64,000 bases of DNA from Exiguobacterium sp. s146 (lineage in GTDB: Bacteria; Bacillota; Bacilli; Exiguobacteriales; Exiguobacteriaceae), in assembly GCF_018618415.1 (NCBI RefSeq), contig NZ_JACSMA010000002.1, positions 620,001-684,000 of the forward strand. The letters run 5' to 3'. This document shows, one piece after another, positions 24,157 to 32,649 of the stretch. A program made the translations under genes and the position numbers. The notes under the pieces were generated by a model. The model was not told the DNA's origin, made no database searches, and worked only from the letters and a program-made list of their open reading frames with translations. Every line of letters begins with the position of its first letter. Within the stretch, counting starts at the first letter, position 1.

Positions 24157-26454
24157 TCACGCTTTCACTGTCTCGATTGTCACAGCATCATTTGCCGGGA
24201 CCGTGACGACGTTTCCGTACACGCGGATGTTCACGTCCGTGCCACCCGTCTGTTTGATCGTCACTTGTTCACGCGTCGACGTGACCGTCAAGTGATGATC
24301 GCGCCAGAGCATATTGAACGAGTATCCGTTCCAGTCCTTAGGAATCATCGGACTGAACGTGAGCTCCGAATCGAGGGCACGCATGCCGGCGAAACCATGA
24401 ACAATCGACATCCATGAACCGACCATCGACGTGATGTGAAGCCCGTCTTCCGTGTCGTTGTTATAGTTGTCGAGATCAAGTCGGGCCGAACGTTGGTACA
24501 ACTCGACCGCCTTATCTTCATAGCCGACTTCGGCCGCAATGATCGAGTAGACGCAAGGCGACAAGCTCGACTCATGGACCGTGCGAGGCTCATAGAAGTC
24601 GAAGTTGGCACGCTTCTGTTCGACCGTGAAGCGGTCACTGAACGTATACAGTCCTTGGAGCACGTCCGCTTGCTTGATGAAGTTCGAGCGAAGGATACGG
24701 TCCCACGACCAGTTTTGGTTGAGCGGCAAATGTTTCGGGTCGAGGTCTTTCACCAAAATCTGTTCTTTATCCATGAAGCCATCCTGTTGCATGAACACGT
24801 CCGGAACGAGGTCATCTTTCGGATAATACATCTTCGTCTGGATATCGTTCCACTTCGCGAGCTCTTCATCTGAAAGACCGAGTGTCGCGATCAGTTCTTC
24901 AAGACGCGCCGGTTCTGCTTCTTTCAAGTAGTTGTACACGTCTTGGGTGTATTCGAGCGTCCACGCGGCAATCAAGTTCGTATACCAGTTGTTGTTGACA
25001 TTGTTGTCGTATTCGTTCGGACCTGTGACGCCTAGAATCATATACACGTCTTTGTGCGGGACAAAGTTGACGCGGCTAGCCCAGTAACGCGAGATCTCGA
25101 CCAATACTTCAAGTCCGTATTGACCTAGGTACGACTTGTCGCCGGTGAAGTTCGTATAGTTGAAGATGGCGTGCGCGATCGCACCGTTGCGGTGAATCTC
25201 TTCATGCGTGATTTCCCACTCGTTGTGGCACTCTTCCCCGTTCATCGTCACCATCGGGTAGAGGGCGCCTTCCATGCCGACGTTCTTGACCGAGTTCTCT
25301 TTTGCTTGCGGCAATTGGTTGTGACGATATTTGAGCAAGTTCCACGACACTTCCGGCTTTGTCGTCGCCAAGTAGAAGTGGAGGCAGTATGCTTCCGTGT
25401 CCCAATATGTGGCGCCGCCGTATTTCTCACCGGTGAACCCTTTCGGTCCGATGTTGAGGCGTGAGTCCTCACCTGTGTAGGTTTGATACATATTGAAGAT
25501 GTTGAAGCGAATCCCTTGTTGGGCCTCGACGTCACCGTCGATGCGGACGTCCGCGTCTTCCCAACGCGCGAGCCACGCTTCTGTCTGCTCGGCGAGAAGT
25601 GTTTCAAAGCCTTTTTCGAACGCCATCTCGACACGTTGCATCCCGATCGGCTGCAATTCCTCGATTTCATAATCACGGTTCGTGACAACAGAGACGTACT
25701 TGTACGCCGTCACTGTCTTGCCGACTGGCGCAGTAACTGTGAACTTGTTGGCGACGTAAAGGTCCGTCGCGTCGAGCACTTCACAGCGTGCCCCTTCGAC
25801 GTCAGCGATCATCGATGCCGTGACGTGCCAGTCGAGTTTCTTCGTTTTCGTTGTCACGAACCCGAAACGCTCTTCGACGCCGTGTTCGACCGGCAGCCAG
25901 AACTTCTCGTCATAGTTCGAGTCTTCGTTGACGACATCGCCGTCCAAGTAAGGTGTGAACTCGACTTTCGCTTCATAGTTGACGGGAGTGACGTTATAAC
26001 GAATCGCCAAAATTTCTTTGTCGACGATGGAGAAGAAACGGACGACTTCGACGTTCGTCTCTTCCGTCCCGTTCACGAGTGTGAACGTCCGTGTCAAGAC
26101 ACCGCGTTGCATATCGAGTTCACGCGTAAAGTCTTTCACTTCCCACTTCGCCAAGTCGACCGGCGTCCCGTTGATGGCGACACGAAGCCCGACGACGTTC
26201 GTCGCGTTCAACACTTTAGCGAAGTATTCCGGGTAACCGTTCTTCCACCAACCGACACGTGTCTTATCTGGATAATAGACACCGGCCACATAAAAGCCTT
26301 GGTGTGTATCGTTTGAATATTCTTCCTCAAAGTTGCCGCGCATCCCCATATGACCGTTCCCGAGCGAGGTGATCGATTCCGCCAGGCGGTTTTCTTCCGG
26401 ATGTAGGCCTTTCTCCGTTACTTTCCATTCGTCGACTGCAAACAATCGTTTCAT
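24157..26454 (-). CDS. Glycoside hydrolase family 65 maltose phosphorylase (likely)
   Basis: A 765-residue GH65 protein of usual length. The N-terminal beta-sandwich starts near ENRLAESITSLGNGHMGMRG. The (alpha/alpha)6 catalytic domain contains GATYWDTEAYCLHFYLAT (about 340-357) and the catalytic-acid region NGEECHNEWEITHEEIHRNGA with Glu in the EEIHRNG context. The C-terminal jelly roll begins near LTFSPMIPKDWNGYSF. GH65 enzymes phosphorolyse alpha-glucobioses. The maltodextrin genes downstream point to maltose, giving glucose and beta-glucose 1-phosphate, but trehalose or kojibiose phosphorylases share these motifs. The ribosome site is AAAGGAGTGGCAGACAG. Confidence 0.88.
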   Translation of the reverse strand: MKRLFAVDEWKVTEKGLHPEENRLAESITSLGNGHMGMRGNFEEEYSNDTHQGFYVAGVYYPDKTRVGWWKNGYPEYFAKVLNATNVVGLRVAINGTPVDLAKWEVKDFTRELDMQRGVLTRTFTLVNGTEETNVEVVRFFSIVDKEILAIRYNVTPVNYEAKVEFTPYLDGDVVNEDSNYDEKFWLPVEHGVEERFGFVTTKTKKLDWHVTASMIADVEGARCEVLDATDLYVANKFTVTAPVGKTVTAYKYVSVVTNRDYEIEELQPIGMQRVEMAFEKGFETLLAEQTEAWLARWEDADVRIDGDVEAQQGIRFNIFNMYQTYTGEDSRLNIGPKGFTGEKYGGATYWDTEAYCLHFYLATTKPEVSWNLLKYRHNQLPQAKENSVKNVGMEGALYPMVTMNGEECHNEWEITHEEIHRNGAIAHAIFNYTNFTGDKSYLGQYGLEVLVEISRYWASRVNFVPHKDVYMILGVTGPNEYDNNVNNNWYTNLIAAWTLEYTQDVYNYLKEAEPARLEELIATLGLSDEELAKWNDIQTKMYYPKDDLVPDVFMQQDGFMDKEQILVKDLDPKHLPLNQNWSWDRILRSNFIKQADVLQGLYTFSDRFTVEQKRANFDFYEPRTVHESSLSPCVYSIIAAEVGYEDKAVELYQRSARLDLDNYNNDTEDGLHITSMVGSWMSIVHGFAGMRALDSELTFSPMIPKDWNGYSFNMLWRDHHLTVTSTREQVTIKQTGGTDVNIRVYGNVVTVPANDAVTIETVKA

Positions 26455-26508
26455 CTGTCTGCCACTCCTTTTTCTCTACAAGGCTACTTGTCATCAGACA
26501 AACGAATC

Positions 26509-26593
26509 ATGCAACCGTTTGTCTATGAAAGCGCTGTATTTCAATCTCACCTCTCATTTTACACGACTCGCACGAGAATGCAATCGTTTGCAT
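26509..26593 (-). promoter_or_regulatory. Promoter, two LacI-type operators and a cre site of the maltose phosphorylase gene
   Basis: On the minus strand TTGCAT (26578-26583) and TAAAAT (26556-26561) are 16 nt apart. The perfect operator ATGCAA-TCGT-TTGCAT (26578-26593) overlaps the -35 box. A second site, ATGCAA-CCGT-TTGTCT (26509-26524), lies downstream of the start point. TGAAAGCGCTGTAT (26526-26539) resembles a catabolite-responsive element. Confidence 0.7.
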
Positions 26594-26622
26594 AAAATTT
26601 TTTCTTTCTTTTTAGAGCAAAC

Positions 26623-26659
26623 AAAAAAACCTATCACCCTTTTCAGTAAGGGTGTAGGT
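26623..26659 (-). terminator. Terminator of the two-gene stress operon
   Basis: ACCTA-T-CACCCTT pairs with AAGGGTGTAGGT (26648-26659). On the minus strand it is followed by TTTTTTTG. Confidence 0.85.
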
Positions 26660-26666
26660 CTTCTCG

Positions 26667-27074
26667 TCACTTGTCTTGGTCGCGTCCGAACGTCGCGTTC
26701 GCCTCGTGCCCCTCGAACGCCGGGTTGTTCCCGTCATTAAATCCCGTGTCCGGCTCATCGAGAATCAAGGCGTAGCCGCCTTTCAAAATATCGCCGTACG
26801 CCCGGTTGACGTCGTCGTCAGCGAGACCGAGGTCGAGCAACGCCCGTTTCACTTCCTGCTCACCTTCGGCTACACCCGCAAACTTTTGCATCCAGTTCGC
26901 GCTCGCTTCTTCCACTTTCGCATCGGTGTCCCGTTTGACGAGCGAAACGTCTTCTTTGTCCCGCGTGACGACATACAAGTCACTCTCGTTATATCCTTCC
27001 TCGGTCAGTTGATTGATTTTGGCGACGAGGGCCGCCTCGTCTTGATACGTGTCTACAAATTGTCGTCTGCTCAT
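26667..27074 (-). CDS. General stress protein 17M-like (YflT-domain) protein
   Basis: A 135-residue soluble protein consisting of one YflT/GSP17M domain. Its N-terminus RRQFVDTYQDEAALVAKINQ, then LTEEGYNESDLYVVTRDKE, is closely similar to the start of the 327-residue protein encoded upstream. The C-terminal quarter is acidic and low in complexity (DEPDTGFNDGNNPAFEG). YflT of Bacillus is a SigB-dependent general stress protein of unknown activity. It overlaps the upstream gene by four bases (ATGA) and ends at a terminator. Confidence 0.82.
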   Translation of the reverse strand: MSRRQFVDTYQDEAALVAKINQLTEEGYNESDLYVVTRDKEDVSLVKRDTDAKVEEASANWMQKFAGVAEGEQEVKRALLDLGLADDDVNRAYGDILKGGYALILDEPDTGFNDGNNPAFEGHEANATFGRDQDK

Positions 27075-27880
27075 CGTGTCTCATCCTTTCGGGTTGTCTG
27101 GTCATGAATCGTGACGTCGGCCTGGCCGACCTCGGTCACTTCGATTTCTTCTTTACGGATCGTCTCCGTCATCGTCTTGACGTCTTCGGTCACTTGTTTC
27201 CGGACGATAATCTCTTCGACGACGACAGGACGTTTGACGATGAACGCCCGCTCCTCGATGACTTGAATCCGGAGATGGTCCCCTTCGTCAATCGTACGAA
27301 TACCGGGCTGATTAAAGTCATAGTCCTCGAGCACATCTTCCGACCCTGATGTCCGCTCCACATGAACCTGTTCCCTGCGGACCGGGACTTCAATCTCTTC
27401 AACTGTCTCCACGACTTGTCGATTGATGACGACCTCACCCGTTTGAACGGCTTGTTTCTCAACGCTCAACCGTTCCTCATGCAAGGCGAGCGTCTGTTCT
27501 TCCGTCCCTGCTTCTCGTTTCACCTTCGGACGCCCGGGGTTTACACGCTGTTCGGAACGGTCAGCATCGACATAAAGGAAGAGCCTTCCTTGCTCGACCT
27601 CGCGGGCGAAGCGATCTTGTTGTTCCGGCGTCAAGCGCATGCTGCCGAGCCAGCGCTCAATCGGTCGTTCGCTCGACGTGACGAGTGAGGCGACCGTACC
27701 CGGTTCATCGGTGACGAGCACATATAGCTTCGACTGACGTCGAATCGCGTCCGCGACGTCGGCGCGCTTAACGAGGACGTACATATCCTCTTCGGCATAG
27801 CCTTCTCGTTTCAAATCGACGGTTCGATTGAGCAGTGCCTCCGGTTGGTCAAATACTTCAGAGATAATCGCATGTTTCAT
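27071..27880 (-). CDS. YflT-like N-terminus with YsnF/AvaK (DUF2382) domain
   Basis: A 269-residue protein. The first ~100 residues resemble the YflT domain (EVFDQPEALLNRTVDLKREG, then YAEEDMYVLVKR). From ~130 a YsnF/AvaK-type DUF2382 domain follows, with the pattern LALHEERLSVEKQAVQTGEV and VNRQVVETVEEIEVPVRREQ. It consists of highly charged beta-repeats with alternating VxV segments. Such proteins are induced by stress in Bacillus and cyanobacteria; the activity is unknown. The ribosome site is TAGGAGGAACGAATGCC. Confidence 0.82.
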   Translation of the reverse strand: MKHAIISEVFDQPEALLNRTVDLKREGYAEEDMYVLVKRADVADAIRRQSKLYVLVTDEPGTVASLVTSSERPIERWLGSMRLTPEQQDRFAREVEQGRLFLYVDADRSEQRVNPGRPKVKREAGTEEQTLALHEERLSVEKQAVQTGEVVINRQVVETVEEIEVPVRREQVHVERTSGSEDVLEDYDFNQPGIRTIDEGDHLRIQVIEERAFIVKRPVVVEEIIVRKQVTEDVKTMTETIRKEEIEVTEVGQADVTIHDQTTRKDETR

Positions 27881-27910
27881 GGCATTCGTTCCTCCTATGG
27901 TTACTTGGCG

Positions 27911-27945
27911 AAAAAAAGGATGGTCCCTCAGAGAGAGCCATCCTT
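27911..27945 (-). terminator. Terminator of the 327-residue YsnF-like gene
   Basis: AAGGATGG (27917-27924) pairs with CCATCCTT (27938-27945). On the minus strand it is followed by seven T. Confidence 0.88.
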
Positions 27946-27967
27946 GTCGAGGTGCTTGGTCAATCGA

Positions 27968-28951
27968 TCACAGGCGGTCACGCTCATCGCGACGTGTGCG
28001 GTCGAAATCATGGTCGCGATCACGATGGCGAAGGTCGTCTTCGCCTTCAATGTGCGCTTCTTCTTTACGCAACGTCTCACGTACCGTTTCTGTATCTTTC
28101 ACCTTCTCTTTGCCGACGACAATCTCTTCGGCGACGACGTCTTTCTTCGTCACATCGACACGCTCTTCCGTGACTGGCACGCGAATTTCATCGCGGTCCG
28201 TCGTCGCATCGAACGAATGTCCTGTCGCTTCACGGTCTTCGTCGACACGGCGACGCTCAACGTACACTTCATCGTGCTCGACTTCGACATCAACGCGTTC
28301 CTCGCGTTCGACGACATCTTTCTCGACGCGAACTTCACCGGTTTGCACGCGTTCCTTGTTTACAAGGAGACGCTCTTCATGCAACTCGAGTTTCTGTTCG
28401 TCTGTCAAGTCTGTCCGGTTGCGAATGTCTTCATCCATGTCATTGAAGCGGTTCGAGTCGACACCTGCGCCTGTTGCACCGATGCCAGCACCTGTCACGC
28501 CAGTCCCCGCTCCTGTTCCGAAATCACGTGCGGTCATATTGCCCGCCTCGTTGCCTTCTGATCCGTAACCGGCTGATGTACGGCCGCCTTCAAACGTATC
28601 GTTACGTCCGTCGTCAAACACGCCGTCATTCTTGTCGACCAATAGGACCATGCCGCCGTTCTCGATGTCTTGATGATGACGTGCCGTCTCTTCTTCTGAG
28701 AAGCCGAGTTTATCGAACGTGTGACGAACTTCGTCTCCGCCGTCTGCGACTCCAAAGAAACGATCGAGCCATGACGCTTTCGTTTCTTTTACTTCTGCAT
28801 CCGTTTCGCCGCGAACCATCGAAAGGTTCGATTTATCTTTCACAATGACGTACAAATCATCTTCGCGATGCCCCTCGGCGCGAAGTTGATCAATTTTTGA
28901 CACGAGTTCTGATTCCTGATAGTAAGTGCCTACATAACGTTTGTTATCCAT
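27968..28951 (-). CDS. YflT-YsnF (DUF2382) stress protein, long paralogue
   Basis: A 327-residue protein. Residues ~1-105 are a YflT domain (MDNKRYVGTYYQESELVSKI). A Gly/Thr/Ala-rich linker at ~135-165 contains repeats of the form GTGAGTGVTGAGIGATGAG. Residues ~185-310 are a DUF2382/YsnF domain (LELHEERLLVNKERVQTGEV). The end is strongly charged (HRDRDHDFDRTRRDERDR). It is a paralogue of the two genes downstream but has its own terminator. The function is unknown; dehydration or oxidative stress tolerance is a family-level guess. Confidence 0.85.
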   Translation of the reverse strand: MDNKRYVGTYYQESELVSKIDQLRAEGHREDDLYVIVKDKSNLSMVRGETDAEVKETKASWLDRFFGVADGGDEVRHTFDKLGFSEEETARHHQDIENGGMVLLVDKNDGVFDDGRNDTFEGGRTSAGYGSEGNEAGNMTARDFGTGAGTGVTGAGIGATGAGVDSNRFNDMDEDIRNRTDLTDEQKLELHEERLLVNKERVQTGEVRVEKDVVEREERVDVEVEHDEVYVERRRVDEDREATGHSFDATTDRDEIRVPVTEERVDVTKKDVVAEEIVVGKEKVKDTETVRETLRKEEAHIEGEDDLRHRDRDHDFDRTRRDERDRL

Positions 28952-29148
28952 GATTGTATCTCCCTTTCAAAATCTTTATTTTTTTGGTTCTAGGCTGGGC
29001 GGATTCGTAATGATCTGCCATTCGGCCGGTAATCTAGATGTTCCCTTGCAACTCCGTTTCATGCATTTCTTTCACAATTGTAATCTTTTTGTAACGATAT
29101 GACTTTTGGCTGATTGCTTTTGCTTTTACTATATGTATCTGAATCGCA

Positions 29149-29179
29149 CAAAAAAACCTTCCGCTTTTGACAGAAGGTT
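29149..29179 (-). terminator. Terminator of the maltodextrin operon
   Basis: AACCTTC (29155-29161) pairs with GAAGGTT (29173-29179). On the minus strand it is followed by seven T. The 230 bp between here and the stress gene start hold no further gene that I can support. Confidence 0.85.
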
Positions 29180-29184
29180 TCATC

Positions 29185-30228
29185 TCATTCAACGATTTCA
29201 GTTTTCTTTTTCTGACCGCATGACTGGCGAACGACCAAATAATGCGGGACGATGACGCGTTTGCCGTAAGGTGGCGCGCTATCTCCAATCTGTTCAATCA
29301 GACAGTTTGTCGCCTCGAAACCGAGGCCGAAGATGTTGATTTCGACCGACGTGAGCGGCGGATTCGAGTGCTCGGCGATATAGACGTTGTTGAAGCTGAC
29401 GACGGCGACGTCCTCAGGTATTTTAAGCCCCATCTCGCTGAGCGTGCTGATGACACCGAGCGCCATCATATCATCACTGACGACGACCGCGGTCGGCGGT
29501 TCTTCTAATTGGAGCAACTCCCGCACGGCTTTGGCGCCTCCCTTGGTCATGAACTCGGCACGGGCGATATAGTCTTCCCGAACCGGGATGCCCGCTTCCA
29601 TCAACGCTGTCGCGTACCCGTTGCGACGATCTTGTGTGACGGCGAGTTTATCTGATCCCCCGATGAAGGCGATGCAGCGATGGCCGAGATTATATAGATG
29701 TTTCGTTACTTCGCGCCCTGCCAAATAGTTGTCCGTGTCGACATACGTGATCGACGAGGCATCGCCGAACGGTTTCCCGACGACGACGAACGGGAATTTC
29801 GTCTGGCGTAAATATTGGACGACTTTGTCATCTTCACGCGAGTACAAGACGATGACACCGTCGACGCGACGGCCTTGGACCATCTCGATGACACCCGACA
29901 ACACCTCTTCTTCGGTCACGCCCGTCGTCATGTAGAGCGAATAACCGTTTTGATGGGCTTTCGTGCTGATCCCACGCATTACTTCAGGAAAAAATGGATT
30001 TTGTAGCGTCTTCGTCGCTGCGCTCGGCATGACGAGCCCGATCGACTGCGTCGAGCGGTTGGCGAGGCTTCGCGCGTGAATGTTCGGATGGTACCCGAGT
30101 TCTTCCATCGAACTGCGTACACGCTCTTTTGTTTTCTGACTGATACGCGGACTGTTGGCGATGACGCGAGACACGGTCGACGGTGCGACATTGGCGTGTT
30201 TGGCGACATCTTTAATCGTGATTTGCAT
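29185..30228 (-). CDS. LacI-family transcriptional regulator of maltodextrin genes (MalR-like)
   Basis: A 347-residue LacI-family repressor. The helix-turn-helix is TIKDVAKHANVAPSTVSRVI (about 3-22), with the hinge helix HARSLANRSTQSIGLVMP near 50-67. A periplasmic-binding-protein-like effector domain fills the rest, with the C-terminal REGxxP-like ends. The start at 30228 has AAGGGGGAGCATC before it. It is the last gene of the malE-malF-malG-amylase unit, so it is likely to control that unit. The LacI-type sites near 26509-26593, 34038 and 35469-35674 are its probable targets. The effector is probably maltose or a maltodextrin. Confidence 0.9.
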   Translation of the reverse strand: MQITIKDVAKHANVAPSTVSRVIANSPRISQKTKERVRSSMEELGYHPNIHARSLANRSTQSIGLVMPSAATKTLQNPFFPEVMRGISTKAHQNGYSLYMTTGVTEEEVLSGVIEMVQGRRVDGVIVLYSREDDKVVQYLRQTKFPFVVVGKPFGDASSITYVDTDNYLAGREVTKHLYNLGHRCIAFIGGSDKLAVTQDRRNGYATALMEAGIPVREDYIARAEFMTKGGAKAVRELLQLEEPPTAVVVSDDMMALGVISTLSEMGLKIPEDVAVVSFNNVYIAEHSNPPLTSVEINIFGLGFEATNCLIEQIGDSAPPYGKRVIVPHYLVVRQSCGQKKKTEIVE

Positions 30229-30279
30229 GATGCTCCCCCTTGCTTCCGTTAGTTCAAAGTTCCCTATCACAGGGTATCG

Positions 30280-31791
30280 TCAACTCGCGCTCTTGCGACG
30301 CTTCCACATGACCAATCCAGTCAAGAAAATCGGGATGGCGATGACAAGCAGACCGATCGTCCACATGTTCACTTCCGACTCCTCGACAATGTAGGCGTTC
30401 GCGCTTTCTCCTGCGAGCTTGATGGTGAACGTGTCACGTTTGTCGGTGACAAGTTGTGAGAACAAGAGACCACGAAGGCGTGTATCTTCTCCGACTTCGC
30501 TTACCTCGAATTCAATCTCTCTGTCCTCGGCGTTCATATTGATGGCATACAAGGCGACATCGTCGCCGTCACGACGCTCGAACACGGCCATACCGTCTTT
30601 CGAGGCGATCATACGTTGTTCCCCGGTCGCGAAGACGGGATATTCCTCTCGCATCCGGTTCATCATCGTGACGTATTCATGGAGTTCTTCATTTCCAGGG
30701 AAATCGGTCATGGCCCGGTTCGCCGGATCAGCGCCGCCGGATTGAGCGTTCTCCGTCCCTTGGAAGACGATAGGCATCCCTGGTGATGCATACAGGGCAA
30801 ACAATCCGAGGCGTAGGCGACGCTCGGCCGACTCGGCCCCGCCGAGTTCCGCGACGTGCATGAATCGCTCCACGTCATGGTTATCGAGGAACGTCGCCAT
30901 TTGGTTCGGGTCATTGAAGAACGTCTCGGCATAACTCGCGGCCACGTCGATTTCATCCACGTTCGCCGTCTTTTGCGTCATCGTCTTCGACACGCGGTCA
31001 TAAAATGTGAAGTTCGTGATGCTATTGAAGCCTAGGTCGTCATATTCCGCGACGTACTGTGGATCCGGATCGAATACTTCGGCCAACAAATAAAAGTCGG
31101 GATCAACGGCGCGCACCGCTTTGACGAAGTCTTCCCAAAACGGTTTGTCGACGTGACGTACCGTATCGAGACGATACCCGTCAATACCGGTCTCTTCAAT
31201 CCAATGCGTGGCCGCCTCGAGTAAGTAGTCTTTCACTTCCGGGTCTTCCGTTTTGAAGTCCGGCAAATCGAACAGCCAGTGCGTCTCGACTTGTTCTTGG
31301 TCGTTCCAGAGCACGATTGGCAACTCGTCATGGAACCAGTCCGGGCGTTCTTCGACCCATGGGTGTTTCGGTCCGACGTGGTTGACGACGAAGTCGAGGA
31401 TGACTTTCATGTCACGCTTATGGGCCTCATCGACGAGCTCTTGCAAATCTTCTTTCGTCCCGAACTGGGGATCGATGTTATAAAAATCTTTAATCCAATA
31501 TCCGTGATAACCGTCCGGCATGTTTTCAAACACCGGTGTCAACCAGACGGACGTGAATCCGAGCGACTCGATATAATCGAGTTTTTCGATCACGCCGCGG
31601 ATATCGCCCCCGTGAAAGGCTTTCGGATCCTCTTTGTCGACCTGGGCGTTGTTGTCCGGATTCCCGTCAACAAACCGGTCGACCATGATAAAGTACATGC
31701 GTTCCTTTTCCCATGATGCTGCTTCTTTCGCTCCGACGATTGTTGGAAACAAAAGAAGCGACAGAAGAACGAGCACGACGCCTCGCCTCAT
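30280..31791 (-). CDS. Secreted, membrane-anchored GH13 alpha-amylase
   Basis: A 503-residue protein with an N-terminal signal peptide (about 1-21, cleavage near VGA-KEA) and a C-terminal anchor (MWTIGLLVIAIPIFLTGLVM followed by WKRRKSAS). The GH13 regions are VILDFVVNHVG (I), GIDGYRLDTVRHV (II, nucleophile Asp), LLAEVFDPDPQY (III, Glu) and FLDNHDVERFM (IV). It probably cuts starch or long dextrins at the outer face of the membrane and passes the products to the ABC importer encoded upstream. The start has AAGGGGGAAGCGAT as ribosome site. Confidence 0.93.
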   Translation of the reverse strand: MRRGVVLVLLSLLLFPTIVGAKEAASWEKERMYFIMVDRFVDGNPDNNAQVDKEDPKAFHGGDIRGVIEKLDYIESLGFTSVWLTPVFENMPDGYHGYWIKDFYNIDPQFGTKEDLQELVDEAHKRDMKVILDFVVNHVGPKHPWVEERPDWFHDELPIVLWNDQEQVETHWLFDLPDFKTEDPEVKDYLLEAATHWIEETGIDGYRLDTVRHVDKPFWEDFVKAVRAVDPDFYLLAEVFDPDPQYVAEYDDLGFNSITNFTFYDRVSKTMTQKTANVDEIDVAASYAETFFNDPNQMATFLDNHDVERFMHVAELGGAESAERRLRLGLFALYASPGMPIVFQGTENAQSGGADPANRAMTDFPGNEELHEYVTMMNRMREEYPVFATGEQRMIASKDGMAVFERRDGDDVALYAINMNAEDREIEFEVSEVGEDTRLRGLLFSQLVTDKRDTFTIKLAGESANAYIVEESEVNMWTIGLLVIAIPIFLTGLVMWKRRKSAS

Positions 31792-31814
31792 ATCGCTTCC
31801 CCCTTAAGTGAGTA

Positions 31815-32648
31815 TTATCCTTTCGTACCACCGGCAGTGAGACCCGAGACGAAGTAGCGTTGGAACATGAAGAACAAGAGGACGATTGGGAGGGCCGAAA
31901 GGACGGCGCCTGCCGCGAACAACGTGAAGTTGTTGTCGAACTGTCGAGAGATCATGTTGTAAAGACCAACCGCGAGCGTCTGTTTCTCTGGTGAACGAAG
32001 GACGAGCGATGCCAAGATGAAGTCGTTGAACGGGCCCATGAAGTTGAACAAGGCGATCGTTGCGACAATTGGCTTCGCGAGCGGCAAAATGATTTGCCAG
32101 AAGATACGAAGGTGACCGGCACCATCCATCCGAGCGGCTTCATCGAGCTCTTTCGGAATCGTATCGAAATAACCTTTTGCCAAATACGTGTTCATCGGGA
32201 TCGCGCCTCCGGCATACAGCAAAATGAGGGCTGTGTGCGTATCGAGAAGGTTGAGCATGTTCAAGAGCACGTAGATGGCGATGATGGCAACGAATTGCGG
32301 GACCATTTGTAAGACGAGGAACATGACGAGCGAGTTCTTACGTCCGACGAAACGATAACGCGAGAAGACATAACCTGTAATCGTTACCAAAATGACTGAG
32401 AGCAACATTGTGATGACGGCAATTTTTAATGTGTTCACATACCATAAACTATAATCCGAAATCGATAGATCAAACAAGTTTTTATAGTGAATAAATGTCG
32501 GATTCGACGGAATGATGGTCGATGTGATCGTACGACCCGGGTTGAATGACGTCCCGACCACCCACAGCATTGGATAGAGAATGATGATCGACGCAAGCGT
32601 CAAGATGACATAAGAGAACGCCAAATTGATTCGTTTTTGTTTTTTCAT
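31815..32648 (-). CDS. malG: MalG-type maltodextrin ABC transporter permease
   Basis: A 277-residue carbohydrate ABC permease with six membrane segments. The EAA loop, ELDEAARMDGAGHLRIFWQIILPLAKP (given here in parts: EAARMDGAG at about 171-179 and IFWQIILPLAKP after it), couples it to the ATPase. The C-terminus RYFVSGLTAGGTKG is the usual end of MalG-type proteins. It lies 1 bp after malF. It forms the membrane channel with MalF. Confidence 0.94.
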   Translation of the reverse strand: MKKQKRINLAFSYVILTLASIIILYPMLWVVGTSFNPGRTITSTIIPSNPTFIHYKNLFDLSISDYSLWYVNTLKIAVITMLLSVILVTITGYVFSRYRFVGRKNSLVMFLVLQMVPQFVAIIAIYVLLNMLNLLDTHTALILLYAGGAIPMNTYLAKGYFDTIPKELDEAARMDGAGHLRIFWQIILPLAKPIVATIALFNFMGPFNDFILASLVLRSPEKQTLAVGLYNMISRQFDNNFTLFAAGAVLSALPIVLLFFMFQRYFVSGLTAGGTKG

Positions 32649-32649
32649 A

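Noticed and set aside
25483-26316. Open frame of 277 codons opposite the maltose phosphorylase gene
   Set aside because: Antisense shadow of a well-supported GH65 gene, without ribosome site or recognisable domain.
28952-29148. Stress-sigma-factor (SigB-type) promoter before the long YsnF-like gene
   Set aside because: I looked for GTTT and GGGTAT boxes and found only a poor GGGAAC, so I do not claim one.
29034-29297. Open frame of 87 codons on the minus strand overlapping the regulator's end
   Set aside because: It crosses the operon terminator and overlaps the end of the LacI gene, without ribosome site.
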